Source of the DNA: Candidatus Eiseniibacteriota bacterium
GTDB taxonomy: Bacteria > Eisenbacteria > RBG-16-71-46 > CAIMUX01
Assembly: GCA_029569475.1 (NCBI GenBank)
Contig: JAKQSZ010000007.1
Span: 1 to 64,000, forward strand
DNA: 64,000 nucleotides
Reading direction: 5' to 3'
Of this stretch, positions 1-7,062 are shown one piece after another. The first letter of the stretch is position 1. The number at the start of each line of letters is the position of its first letter. The translations under genes and the position numbers were made by a program. The notes under the pieces were generated by a model, which worked only from the letters and a program-made list of their open reading frames with translations, had not been told where the DNA came from and did not search any database.

Positions 1-111
1 GCCAAGAGCATGGCGCGGGGCTTCCGAAACCCGAAGCGCTTCCAAATGGCCATCTATTTCCACTGCGGAGACCTCGATCTCTACCCGACCTCAACCATGT
101 TCACCCGATGA
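1..111 (+). pseudogene. C-terminal end of a transposase (cut by window edge)
   Basis: Open frame from base 1 to a TGA at 109-111, giving 36 residues with the motif ARGFRNPKRFQMAIYFHCG followed by DLDLYP. An ARGFRN segment followed by AIYFHxGxLDLYP resembles the C-terminus of ISL3-like or zinc-ribbon (IS1-like) transposases; this is from memory of the family, not a search. The rest lies outside the window, so I cannot tell whether the element is intact. No gene starts directly behind it, and the next open frame is a headless dockerin-like fragment, which fits an insertion or deletion scar. A second transposase fragment (its N-terminal part) sits at 40113-40514. Confidence 0.5.
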
Positions 112-330
112 AACCAGCCACCCGAAACCCGGAAGACCCAAGAGGAATAAGCCCGGGACCCGTTTCGTTCCAAGGTGTCGGATTGGAATGTTGAGGTCAT
201 GACGTAAGAACGTCAGGGTGCTGCCCCCGTCCGCCCGACCGCCCGACCGTCCCCGCAACGTTCACTCGACCCTGAGTGGTCAGGCACGGCAGTGGCGCTG
301 TTCCGGCCAGGTGATCTGGTGATCTGCTGA
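112..330. other. Non-coding stretch after the transposase tail
   Basis: No supported gene. It includes a C-rich direct-repeat stretch (CCGCCCGACCGCCCGACCG, near 230-250) and a cluster of short GTGATCTG-type repeats at 311-330. A terminal inverted repeat of the preceding element might lie here, but the other end is not in the window to compare. Confidence 0.4.
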
Positions 331-711
331 TCCACTGAGTCATCGAGCCACCTGCTGGGGCGAGGGTCCAACGTTCGGATCACGATATGCATGACAGTTG
401 TACACGGAAGCGCCATCTGCCGTCAGTGCGCGGTCCTCCAGGCCGAAGGCGTGTGGCTTCGCCGTGAGACGAGCCTGACGGTGGAGCTGCAGATTGACTA
501 CGGCGATGGAGTGGGTTTCCACCGCTTCAGGTCGTATGACAGCATCACGAGTCCGGACGAAGATGGCGATCACGACATCGACCCGGTGGATCAGGCGCTC
601 TTCCTGTCCGCCTACATGCTGCTGAACGTCTACAAGGCCGACATGGATGGCAACGGGGTCGTCAACGTCAAGGACTATGACTGGTTCGTGGCGCACCGGA
701 CGGCCCAGTAA
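331..711 (+). pseudogene. Dockerin-like/EF-hand fragment of a secreted protein
   Basis: The frame is open from 331 (after a TGA at 328-330) to a TAA at 709-711; the first ATG is at 391, giving 106 residues. The C-terminal half has two Ca-binding-type loops, DEDGDHDIDPVDQ and DMDGNGVVNVKDYD, spaced like the duplicated loops of a type I dockerin. There is no signal peptide and no plausible ribosome-binding site at 391, and the reading frame carries on upstream of that ATG. I therefore read it as the 3' remnant of a larger secreted protein whose front was lost, possibly with the insertion event at the window start. A genuine small 106-aa protein is the alternative. The following gene starts 17 bases downstream. 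Confidence 0.5.
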
Positions 712-728
712 AGGGGGAGGGCAGAATC

Positions 729-1116
729 GTGAATACTCTACGTGTAGCTGTCTTGGCGATAGCGTGCCTCGCCTCCGGCGTGGCCGTCGTGTCGGCCGCT
801 CCCGGCCTGGTGATGCATGCCCTGCCCTCGGGCGGGGGGACTCCTGGTGGAGGACGAACCGGGCCGTGTGATTCCGAATCCGTTGCGTCGCGGATCCGGG
901 ATCGAGTGGGGTGCCGGGCGACTGCCGGTGAAGATCGAGGTCTTTGACGTCAACGGACGGGTGGTACGGGTGTTCGGTCCGGCGGGCGCCGGTGGGTTGA
1001 GAGCCACCTGGGATGGTCGCAGCGAGTCTGGCAGGGAGTTGCAGACCGGAGTGTACCTCTTGCGGATCTCGCAAGGCGACTCGGTGCTGAGAAGGAGGGT
1101 TCTGTACCTGAGATAG
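729..1116 (+). pseudogene. Small exported protein with FlgD-like sorting domain, frameshifted
   Basis: A GTG at 729 with a good ribosome-binding site (GGGAGG at 715-720) opens a signal peptide ending near VSAAPG. That frame becomes meaningless after about residue 37, whereas the +1 frame from about 840 to a TAG at 1114-1116 encodes a FlgD-like Ig/sorting domain: RVIPNP, then KIEVFDVNGRVVRVF, WDGRSESG and GVYLLRI. The join lies in a run of six Gs at 834-839; with five Gs the two halves form one protein of about 128 residues, a signal peptide plus a lone C-terminal sorting domain. So this is a recent mutation, a homopolymer sequencing error or a phase-variable tract. Such domains normally sit at the end of large secreted proteins, so a stand-alone one is itself odd. 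Confidence 0.6.
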
Positions 1117-1302
1117 GACGATCGTCCTGTCGTTTGCGGCCGAGTTGGGGTGGGGCGCGCCTGGACCGTCAGGATCCGGGTCGCGCCCTGCCATTTTCCG
1201 CAAGCGAACGGCTCTCCGCCGCTGTGCTGGAAGAGCCTGGGTGGGGTATGATCAGCGCCGGTGCACCGGCTTCAGGGTCGCGAGGGAGGGGAGGTGTCTT
1301 CC

Positions 1303-2760
1303 GTGAGCCAGACCGCATCCAGCAGCAGCTTCGTTCCGGGAACGGGGCGGACCATCCTGGGCCACCCGGTCGGTCTCTTCATCCTGTTCTTCACCGAGAT
1401 GTGGGAACGCTTCTCCTACTACGGCATGCGTTCGCTTCTCGTGCTGTACATGGTGCAGCATCTCCTCATCAAGCCGGACGTCGGGGCCGAGGTGCTGGGG
1501 TTCAACGCGGTCAAGGGACTGCTCGAGACGATCTTCGGCCCGATGGACGTGCAGCCCTTCTCGTCCCAGATCTACGGGCTCTATACCGCCTTCGTCTACC
1601 TCACTCCCTTCTTCGGCGGGATGCTGGCGGACCGGGTGCTCGGGCAGCGCCGGACGGTGGTGCTGGGCGGCGTCCTGATGGCGATCGGCCACTTTCTCAT
1701 GGCGGTGGAGAGCCTCTTCTTTGTCGCGCTGCTCTTCCTGATCTTCGGCAACGGCGCTTTCAAGCCCAACATCTCGACCCAGGTCGGCGGACTCTACCGC
1801 CCGGGGGATCCCCGGCGGGACGGGGCTTTCACGATCTTCTACATGGGCGTCAACCTCGGGGCCACCCTGTCGCCCCTCATCTGCGGGACTCTCGGACAGA
1901 AGCTCGGATGGCACTATGGCTTCGGCGCCGCCGGCGTAGGGATGATCCTCGGCCTGATCATCTACCTGACGGGACAGCGCTATCTCGGCGAGGACGATCT
2001 GACCCGAACGCGCCGTGAACAGGCCGCCGCGGGCCGCCTGGCCGGGCCGAAACCGAAGCAGTCTATGACCCGCGACGAGAAGCAGCGGGTGCTCGCCCTG
2101 GTCGTCCTCTGCGCCCTCAATATCGTCTTCTGGGGCGTCTACGAGCAGCAGGGGAACACGATGCAGCTCTGGGCGGACCAGAATACGAACTGGAACTTCC
2201 TCGGCTGGTCGATCCCCTCCACCTGGTTCCAGTCGTTCAACCCCATCATGATCTTCCTCTTGGCGCCGCTGCTGAATATCGCCTGGTCGTGGCAGGCACG
2301 CCGGAAACGCGAGCCGTCCTCGGTGACCAAGATGGCCATCGGCTGCATGTTGCTGGGCCTCTCCTACATCATCATGATCATCGCCGCCCAGGGGCTGGCC
2401 CCCGGCGAACGGCGAAGCGTGCTCTGGCTGGCAAGCACCACTTTCGTCCTCACGGTCGGGGAGCTGTATCTGTCTCCCATCGGCCTCTCTCTCGTCACCA
2501 AGACCGCGCCGGCCCGGATGGTGTCGATGATGATGGGCGTGTGGTATCTCTCCAGCTTCTTCGGCAACTACCTCTCCGGGTTCCTGGGCACCTTCTGGGA
2601 GAAGATGCCGCGCGACCTCTTCTTCCTGGTGCTGACGTTGCTCGGGGTGGGCGCGGGGCTCGCCATCTGGGCGATCGGCCGGCCTCTGAATCGCATCCTG
2701 CGGCAGCATGACAAGCCTGTCCTTGAGGCTGTTCCGGCCGCGCCGGTGTCGCCCGCCTGA
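1303..2760 (+). CDS. POT family proton-dependent oligopeptide transporter
   Basis: Inner-membrane symporter of the POT/PTR branch of the major facilitator superfamily, importing di- and tripeptides with protons. The signature ExxERFxYYG is present (EMWERFSYYG, about residues 28-37), followed by the FGGMLADRxLGxRR loop and a GNGAFKPNIS segment, both typical of the family. It has about a dozen hydrophobic segments and 485 residues, the usual size. I chose the GTG at 1303 because GAGGGAGGGGAG (1282-1293) sits about nine bases upstream; in-frame GTGs at 1261 and 1294 are alternatives. There is an internal long loop (about 82-105) before the third helix. It is monocistronic on the plus strand and converges with the DUF3179 gene, whose stop lies five bases away. 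Regulation is not visible. Confidence 0.9.
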   Translation: MSQTASSSSFVPGTGRTILGHPVGLFILFFTEMWERFSYYGMRSLLVLYMVQHLLIKPDVGAEVLGFNAVKGLLETIFGPMDVQPFSSQIYGLYTAFVYLTPFFGGMLADRVLGQRRTVVLGGVLMAIGHFLMAVESLFFVALLFLIFGNGAFKPNISTQVGGLYRPGDPRRDGAFTIFYMGVNLGATLSPLICGTLGQKLGWHYGFGAAGVGMILGLIIYLTGQRYLGEDDLTRTRREQAAAGRLAGPKPKQSMTRDEKQRVLALVVLCALNIVFWGVYEQQGNTMQLWADQNTNWNFLGWSIPSTWFQSFNPIMIFLLAPLLNIAWSWQARRKREPSSVTKMAIGCMLLGLSYIIMIIAAQGLAPGERRSVLWLASTTFVLTVGELYLSPIGLSLVTKTAPARMVSMMMGVWYLSSFFGNYLSGFLGTFWEKMPRDLFFLVLTLLGVGAGLAIWAIGRPLNRILRQHDKPVLEAVPAAPVSPA

Positions 2761-2765
2761 GTTCG

Positions 2766-3977
2766 TCAGTGAAGAGCGACCGCTTCCGGATGGGTCGCGT
2801 ACCAGGCGAACCAGAAGGCATGCATGATCTGCAGATCGTGCGGCAGCTCGCGGCTCGACTCCCCGGTGTCCCCGGCGTCGCCGCCGATCACGCCAGCGTC
2901 GCCGCCGATCACGACGGTGTCGCCGCCGATCACGACGGTGGGCGGCCGGTCGTGGTAGACCAGCGGGACGGAGCGCCCCCCGGCCTCGACACTACATCGG
3001 CGCGTAGATCCGGCGGATCGGGCTTCGATCACGGGAAGTGGGACGACCGTCCACTCGCCCGCGTATCCCAGGATCAGGCAGGGAGTCTTGAGCGCCAGCG
3101 CGTCCCCTCCGGGGAGAGGCGCGGTGGGATAGCGGAGCAGGTCGGAGCCGTAGTAGCTGGTGTAGGGTTCGCGACGATAGCGTTGCGCCCGGAGAGGGTC
3201 GCGCGCCAGGACCGTGGTGTGCGGATGAAGGGTCTTCCAGTCCTCCCACCGGACCAGCTGACTGGGGATCAGGCGCAGCGAGTCGCCGCGCGCGGCGGCG
3301 GGTCCGGCGATCGCGCGGGCCTGGAGCTGGCACCAGAGGCTCTCCTGACCGGGCCGGCCGCGGTCGTACATCAGTAGGTTGGAGTTGTACAGAAGGCCGC
3401 TATGGCCGAACTCCAGGACCTCTCCCGGCCCTGACGGGAGGTTTCCGCCTCCGCGCGATTCGTCCGGCGCCGGCGGTTGGTCGCGCGCTTCACCTGGCGT
3501 GGGGGGCGCTTGCCGCCGGTCGAACACGGCCACGGCGTCGCAGAGCGGGCTGTAGGTCACCGTGATCGGCACGCCGCCCAGCGTGTCGTTGACGATCTCG
3601 TGCCAGTTGAGGACGATGAGCGGGTAGGCCCGCGCCTGTCCACCGAGCGTCACGCCGATCACCCGGTCGCCCGGCACCAGGTACTTCTTTCGGCCCTCGC
3701 CCGCGAGCGAGTCCACGACCGCCACACCGGCGAGCGGCGGAAGGTCGAGCACGGGCATTCCATCCCTGGGCAGGCCCGTGGCGGCGATCTGTGCCCGCGG
3801 GACCAGGCAATTGCCGAGATCGAACCCATAGGTTGCCGGATCACGGCCGTCACCGACCGCGCGCGATCCCGGCGTGCGCAGGGCATCGCCCAGGCGCCAG
3901 ACGACGGCCGCCCCGGTCAGGACGACGGCGAGGATCAGGATCCAGAGCGCTGGGCCTAGGGGATTGCGGCGCATCAT
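2766..3977 (-). CDS. DUF3179 domain-containing exported protein
   Basis: 403 residues with an N-terminal membrane anchor or signal (about 8-30) and the DUF3179 core: VGDRVIGV-like segment, ARAYPLIVLNWHEIVND, ITVTYSPLCDAVAVFDR, FGHSGLLYNSNLLMYDR and W(E)DWKTLHPHT. The SPLC motif is the family's conserved cysteine. The biochemical role of DUF3179 is unknown. The start is MM at 3977, closely preceded by GAGGG. It lies 19 bases downstream of ctaB in the same direction, so the two probably share a transcript; a link to oxidase maturation is only inference. Near the C-terminus three 21-bp repeats (2877-2939) add a (VVIGGD)-type heptad array that interrupts the normal domain end. Confidence 0.8.
   Translation of the reverse strand: MMRRNPLGPALWILILAVVLTGAAVVWRLGDALRTPGSRAVGDGRDPATYGFDLGNCLVPRAQIAATGLPRDGMPVLDLPPLAGVAVVDSLAGEGRKKYLVPGDRVIGVTLGGQARAYPLIVLNWHEIVNDTLGGVPITVTYSPLCDAVAVFDRRQAPPTPGEARDQPPAPDESRGGGNLPSGPGEVLEFGHSGLLYNSNLLMYDRGRPGQESLWCQLQARAIAGPAAARGDSLRLIPSQLVRWEDWKTLHPHTTVLARDPLRAQRYRREPYTSYYGSDLLRYPTAPLPGGDALALKTPCLILGYAGEWTVVPLPVIEARSAGSTRRCSVEAGGRSVPLVYHDRPPTVVIGGDTVVIGGDAGVIGGDAGDTGESSRELPHDLQIMHAFWFAWYATHPEAVALH
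2877..2939. repeat. 21-bp tandem repeat x3 inside the DUF3179 gene
   Basis: Units at 2877-2897, 2898-2918 and 2919-2939 share GTCGCCGCCGATCACG and keep the reading frame, encoding repeats of VVIGGDx on the minus strand. Confidence 0.85.
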
Positions 3978-3996
3978 CCCTCGGGCAATCAGCGGT

Positions 3997-4944
3997 TCAG
4001 TCCGACGCCGGTGCCCGGTCCAGGGACGAACTGGCGGGGCCGGCCACCGCGGATTGATAGTCGCGGACCGGGCCGATCGGTCCGCGGTCGACGACCATCA
4101 GCCCCAGCGTGAGCGGCAGGTAGATCAGGCTTGCGAGAAAGAGAAGCCGGGCGCTGCGGTCGGTGCGCTCGGCCCGCATCTTCCAGCCCAGGACAAGGAA
4201 GCCCGCGCCGAGTACCAACGACGCTCCCAGGAACCACCAGCCGGCCAGCCCGGCCCAGAGAGCGAAGAATCCCAGCGGCAGGAGCGCGACGGTGTAGGCG
4301 ATGGCCAGGGCTCCGGTGGTGCGGCCGCTCGGGTCGATGCTGGGAAGCATGCGGTAGCCGCCACGGGCGTAGTCCTGCCGGTAGAGCCAGGCCAGGGCGA
4401 GAAAGTGGGGGATCTGCCAGAGAAAGAGGATCGCCGCCAGGATCCACGCGCCGTAGCCGATCCGGCCCTCCGCGCCCGTCCATCCCATCATCGGCGGCAC
4501 CGCGCCGCAGATCGCGCCGACCAACGTGCAGAACGGCGAGCGGTGCTTCATCGGCGTGTAGACGAGGGTATACAGCAGAACCACAAAGGCGCCGAGGGCG
4601 GCGGTCAGGAGGTTGACCGCGATCGCCAGCGTCGCGACCCCGGCCGCCGCCATTGCCATGCCGGCGAGGAGTCCATGACGGGATGTCAGACGTCCCGAGG
4701 GAAGCGGCCGCTCGCGGGTCCGTTCCATCAAGGCGTCACGCCGTTGCTCGATCCACTGGTTGAGAGCGTTGGCGCCCCCGGCCGAGAGGGCGGTCCCGAG
4801 AACCGTCCAGAAGAACCCTGAGCCGAAAACGGTCCGGAAGAATCCCGGGCCGGGCGCATCGCCGGCCATCACATAGCCGGCTGCCGTGGTGAGCACGACG
4901 AGCGACGTCAGTCGCGCTTTCGAGAGTTCAAGGTAGAGATGCAT
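3997..4944 (-). CDS. ctaB: Protoheme IX farnesyltransferase (heme O synthase)
   Basis: UbiA-family membrane prenyltransferase that converts heme b to heme O, the first step to heme A for cytochrome c oxidase. The catalytic first Asp-rich motif is clear: NQWIEQRRDALMERTRERP (about residues 61-79), followed by the KHRSPFCTLVGAxxGAxPP segment of the second half. About eight to nine hydrophobic helices, 315 residues, normal length. It starts with MHLYLELSKARLT, the usual beginning of the family. It is divergent from ctaA across a 418-bp intergenic region and is followed at 19 bp by the DUF3179 gene. Confidence is high on family and pathway role. Confidence 0.95.
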   Translation of the reverse strand: MHLYLELSKARLTSLVVLTTAAGYVMAGDAPGPGFFRTVFGSGFFWTVLGTALSAGGANALNQWIEQRRDALMERTRERPLPSGRLTSRHGLLAGMAMAAAGVATLAIAVNLLTAALGAFVVLLYTLVYTPMKHRSPFCTLVGAICGAVPPMMGWTGAEGRIGYGAWILAAILFLWQIPHFLALAWLYRQDYARGGYRMLPSIDPSGRTTGALAIAYTVALLPLGFFALWAGLAGWWFLGASLVLGAGFLVLGWKMRAERTDRSARLLFLASLIYLPLTLGLMVVDRGPIGPVRDYQSAVAGPASSSLDRAPASD

Positions 4945-5362
4945 CGATTCCCTGATTGTCCTGATTGTCGGTGCCGCGGTCCGCTGTTCATGGAGAACGT
5001 CTCCCCCGCGATCGGGAGCATCCCACGCGGCGCCGGTGACGACCTGCGCGCTCCGTCTCGCTCGCCGGGAGTGTCGCGCCGGAGGTTCGCGCCGGAGGTT
5101 CGCTCGCCGGGAGTTTTCGCGCCGGGACCCTGGAGCGTGCAGTCCTCCATCCTAACACCTTGTCCACCGGGTGGCCGGCGTATCTTGCATTGGATGCGAC
5201 GTTGCTCGGGCCAGGCAGCGTGGTTTCGGTCCAACTGGAATTGGATGCGGCAGTACCCGCCAGGCGGCGTGGCATTGTCCTGGCGGGCAGGGGAGCCTAC
5301 GATCTTCCGGAAACCTGGGGCTCGCCGAGCGCAAGCAGGCGCTGCCGGGAGGAGATCCGCGC
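4945..5362. promoter_or_regulatory. Divergent ctaB/ctaA intergenic region
   Basis: 418 bases between divergent genes, so it should hold both promoters. I see a weak candidate toward ctaA: TTGTCC (5160-5165), 15-bp spacer, TATCTT (5181-5186); the spacer is short, so confidence is low. There is a 13-bp direct repeat CGCGCCGGAGGTT at 5075-5087 and 5088-5100 with further degenerate copies on both sides, and a longer imperfect duplication around ATTGGATGCG at about 5190 and 5240. No gene is supported here. Confidence 0.4.
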
Positions 5363-6772
5363 ATGGCCACACAAATCCTGGACGACCCGACGACCGGCGA
5401 TCGCAGGTACGTGCTGACGCTCGGCTTCGGAACAACGGTCGCGATGTGGGCGGTCGCCTACGTCGCTCGCATCCCCCCTGCCATCGTCCCCAACTGGCTC
5501 CTGTTGTTCCTGTTCCTGGTCTGCCTGGCCGGCGGGGGGTACCGCGCGGGGCGGCTCACCGGCGGCGGCTGGGTGGCGGGCCTCCAGGTGGGATTGCTGG
5601 CGTCGGCGCTCAACGTCCTGATCCTGGGCAGCGTCCTCGGCGGCGGAGACAGCGGCGTGCCCTCGGCGATCTGGTGGCTGCCGGGTTCGATGCTGGCCGG
5701 CGCGTTCTTCGGGGCCCTCGGCGGGTTCTTCGGGCAGCGCGCGTCCATGAAGGGAGGCGCCGCAACCCGGCAACGCACGCGGGAGTTCCAGAGCGGCGCG
5801 GGGATCGCACAGGGCGATCCAACCGGAACCGTCGTGCCCGCGCCCGCGGACTGGACCGCGGGTTTCGGCCGCGTGGCCGCGGGAGCGACCTTTCTCCTCC
5901 TCATCGTCGGCGGCCTGGTCACCAGCCACGGGGCCGGCCTGGCCGTGGTCGACTGGCCGAATTCCTTCGGTTACAACATGTTCTTGTACCCGCTCTCCCG
6001 GATGACGGGCGGCGTGTACTACGAGCACGCCCACCGCCTCTTCGGGTCCCTCGTCGGGCTGACGACGCTGGTGCTCACGCTCCATCTCTGGAAGGTGGAG
6101 CGGCGCGCCTGGGTTCGCGCGTTCGCGACGGCGGCCTTCGTCCTGGTCGTGGTTCAGGGCATCCTCGGAGGGCTCCGGGTCACCGGCCACTTCACGACCA
6201 GCACATCGGCCGAGGTGACGCGCCCCGACACCCGGCTCGCGATCGTGCATGGGGTCACCGGGCAGATCTTCTTCGGCATGATGGTCGCGCTGGCCGCCTT
6301 CCTCTCGAGGACCTGGAAAGCCGGACGGCCGGCCCATCGCCTGGAAGGAGCGGGGATCGACCGGGGGCTGGCGATCCTCTTCGTGGCCGCCCTGTTCATC
6401 CAACTCTGTCTCGGGGCATTCCAGAGGCACATGGCCCAAGGTCTCCTCATCCACATCGCCATGGCCACGGTCGTCTCCGTCGTCGGCCTCACCGCCGCGA
6501 TCCGGGCCTCGGTCCACGAGAAGAAAGGGCTGGCCGGGACTTCCATCCTCAAACGGATCGGCTCGACGATCCTCTGGCTCCTCGGGATCCAGGTCACGCT
6601 GGGCATCGCGGCCCTGGCCACGACCGGATTCTCGCCCGCGCTGGAACCCTCGTCCTCGCTGGAGGTCTTGCTGACGACCGCGCACCAGGCGACCGGCGCG
6701 CTGCTTCTCGGCGCATCCGCGCTGCTCGTGGTCTGGGCGCACCGGCTGTTGCAGCCCGCGTCCTCGAAGTAG
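5363..6772 (+). CDS. ctaA: Heme A synthase (COX15/CtaA family) with extra N-terminal membrane domain
   Basis: Oxidises the heme O made by CtaB to heme A. The C-terminal two-thirds (about residue 165 onward) is the COX15/CtaA fold with the conserved histidine segments EHAHRLFGSLVG, IVHGVTGQ, HMAQGLLIH, TTAHQATGALLLG and WAHRLL, which supply the heme ligands. Residues 1-125 add four hydrophobic segments that are not part of standard CtaA (about 300-350 residues in most bacteria; this protein has 469), followed by a polar linker to about 160. I chose ATG 5363 because GGGAGGAGA (5348-5356) precedes it at good spacing; the frame is open to 5171 but without a signal. Divergent from ctaB, which confirms the pathway. 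Confidence 0.88.
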   Translation: MATQILDDPTTGDRRYVLTLGFGTTVAMWAVAYVARIPPAIVPNWLLLFLFLVCLAGGGYRAGRLTGGGWVAGLQVGLLASALNVLILGSVLGGGDSGVPSAIWWLPGSMLAGAFFGALGGFFGQRASMKGGAATRQRTREFQSGAGIAQGDPTGTVVPAPADWTAGFGRVAAGATFLLLIVGGLVTSHGAGLAVVDWPNSFGYNMFLYPLSRMTGGVYYEHAHRLFGSLVGLTTLVLTLHLWKVERRAWVRAFATAAFVLVVVQGILGGLRVTGHFTTSTSAEVTRPDTRLAIVHGVTGQIFFGMMVALAAFLSRTWKAGRPAHRLEGAGIDRGLAILFVAALFIQLCLGAFQRHMAQGLLIHIAMATVVSVVGLTAAIRASVHEKKGLAGTSILKRIGSTILWLLGIQVTLGIAALATTGFSPALEPSSSLEVLLTTAHQATGALLLGASALLVVWAHRLLQPASSK

Positions 6773-6880
6773 CGACACCTCGGGCAGGCGACGGGAGGGT
6801 GCGGCTAGGACGGCGCGGTCAGGACGGTGCGGTTCCCATCGCCCGAGGCGTCGTGTTAGACTCGGCCCTGTTCTTTATCT

Positions 6881-6897
6881 GGAGACGGCAAGTCTCC
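6881..6897 (+). promoter_or_regulatory. Stem-loop upstream of alaS
   Basis: GGAGAC (6881-6886), loop GGCAA, GTCTCC (6892-6897): a perfect six-pair hairpin about 165 bases ahead of alaS. No U-run follows, so it is not an evident terminator; a leader structure is possible. The rest of 6773-7062 shows no gene. Confidence 0.3.
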
Positions 6898-7062
6898 CAA
6901 GCGGGGACAACCAGTCGGGCTTGCTGGAGCATCTACTTGAAGAACAGGATCGCTCGTGGCGCGCCTGGCAGCATCCGCGCCAGCGGCTGAGAGCCTCCGC
7001 TCCGGCGGAGTCAGCAATCGGACGAGTCATCCATCGGACAGTCGCTCGATACGAGGAGTAGC

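Noticed and set aside
1252..2709. 485-residue open frame antisense to the POT transporter
   Set aside because: Antisense to a clear membrane transporter; composition (Glu, Arg, His, Pro) is that of a reverse-complement shadow.
6856..6880. Possible promoter TTAGAC ... TTTATC ahead of alaS
   Set aside because: The spacer would be only 12 bases; not a usable promoter arrangement.
4939..6990. 683-residue open frame overlapping ctaA
   Set aside because: It is Arg/Pro/Gly-rich throughout, with no domain, and lies in an alternative frame of ctaA; a high-GC shadow.
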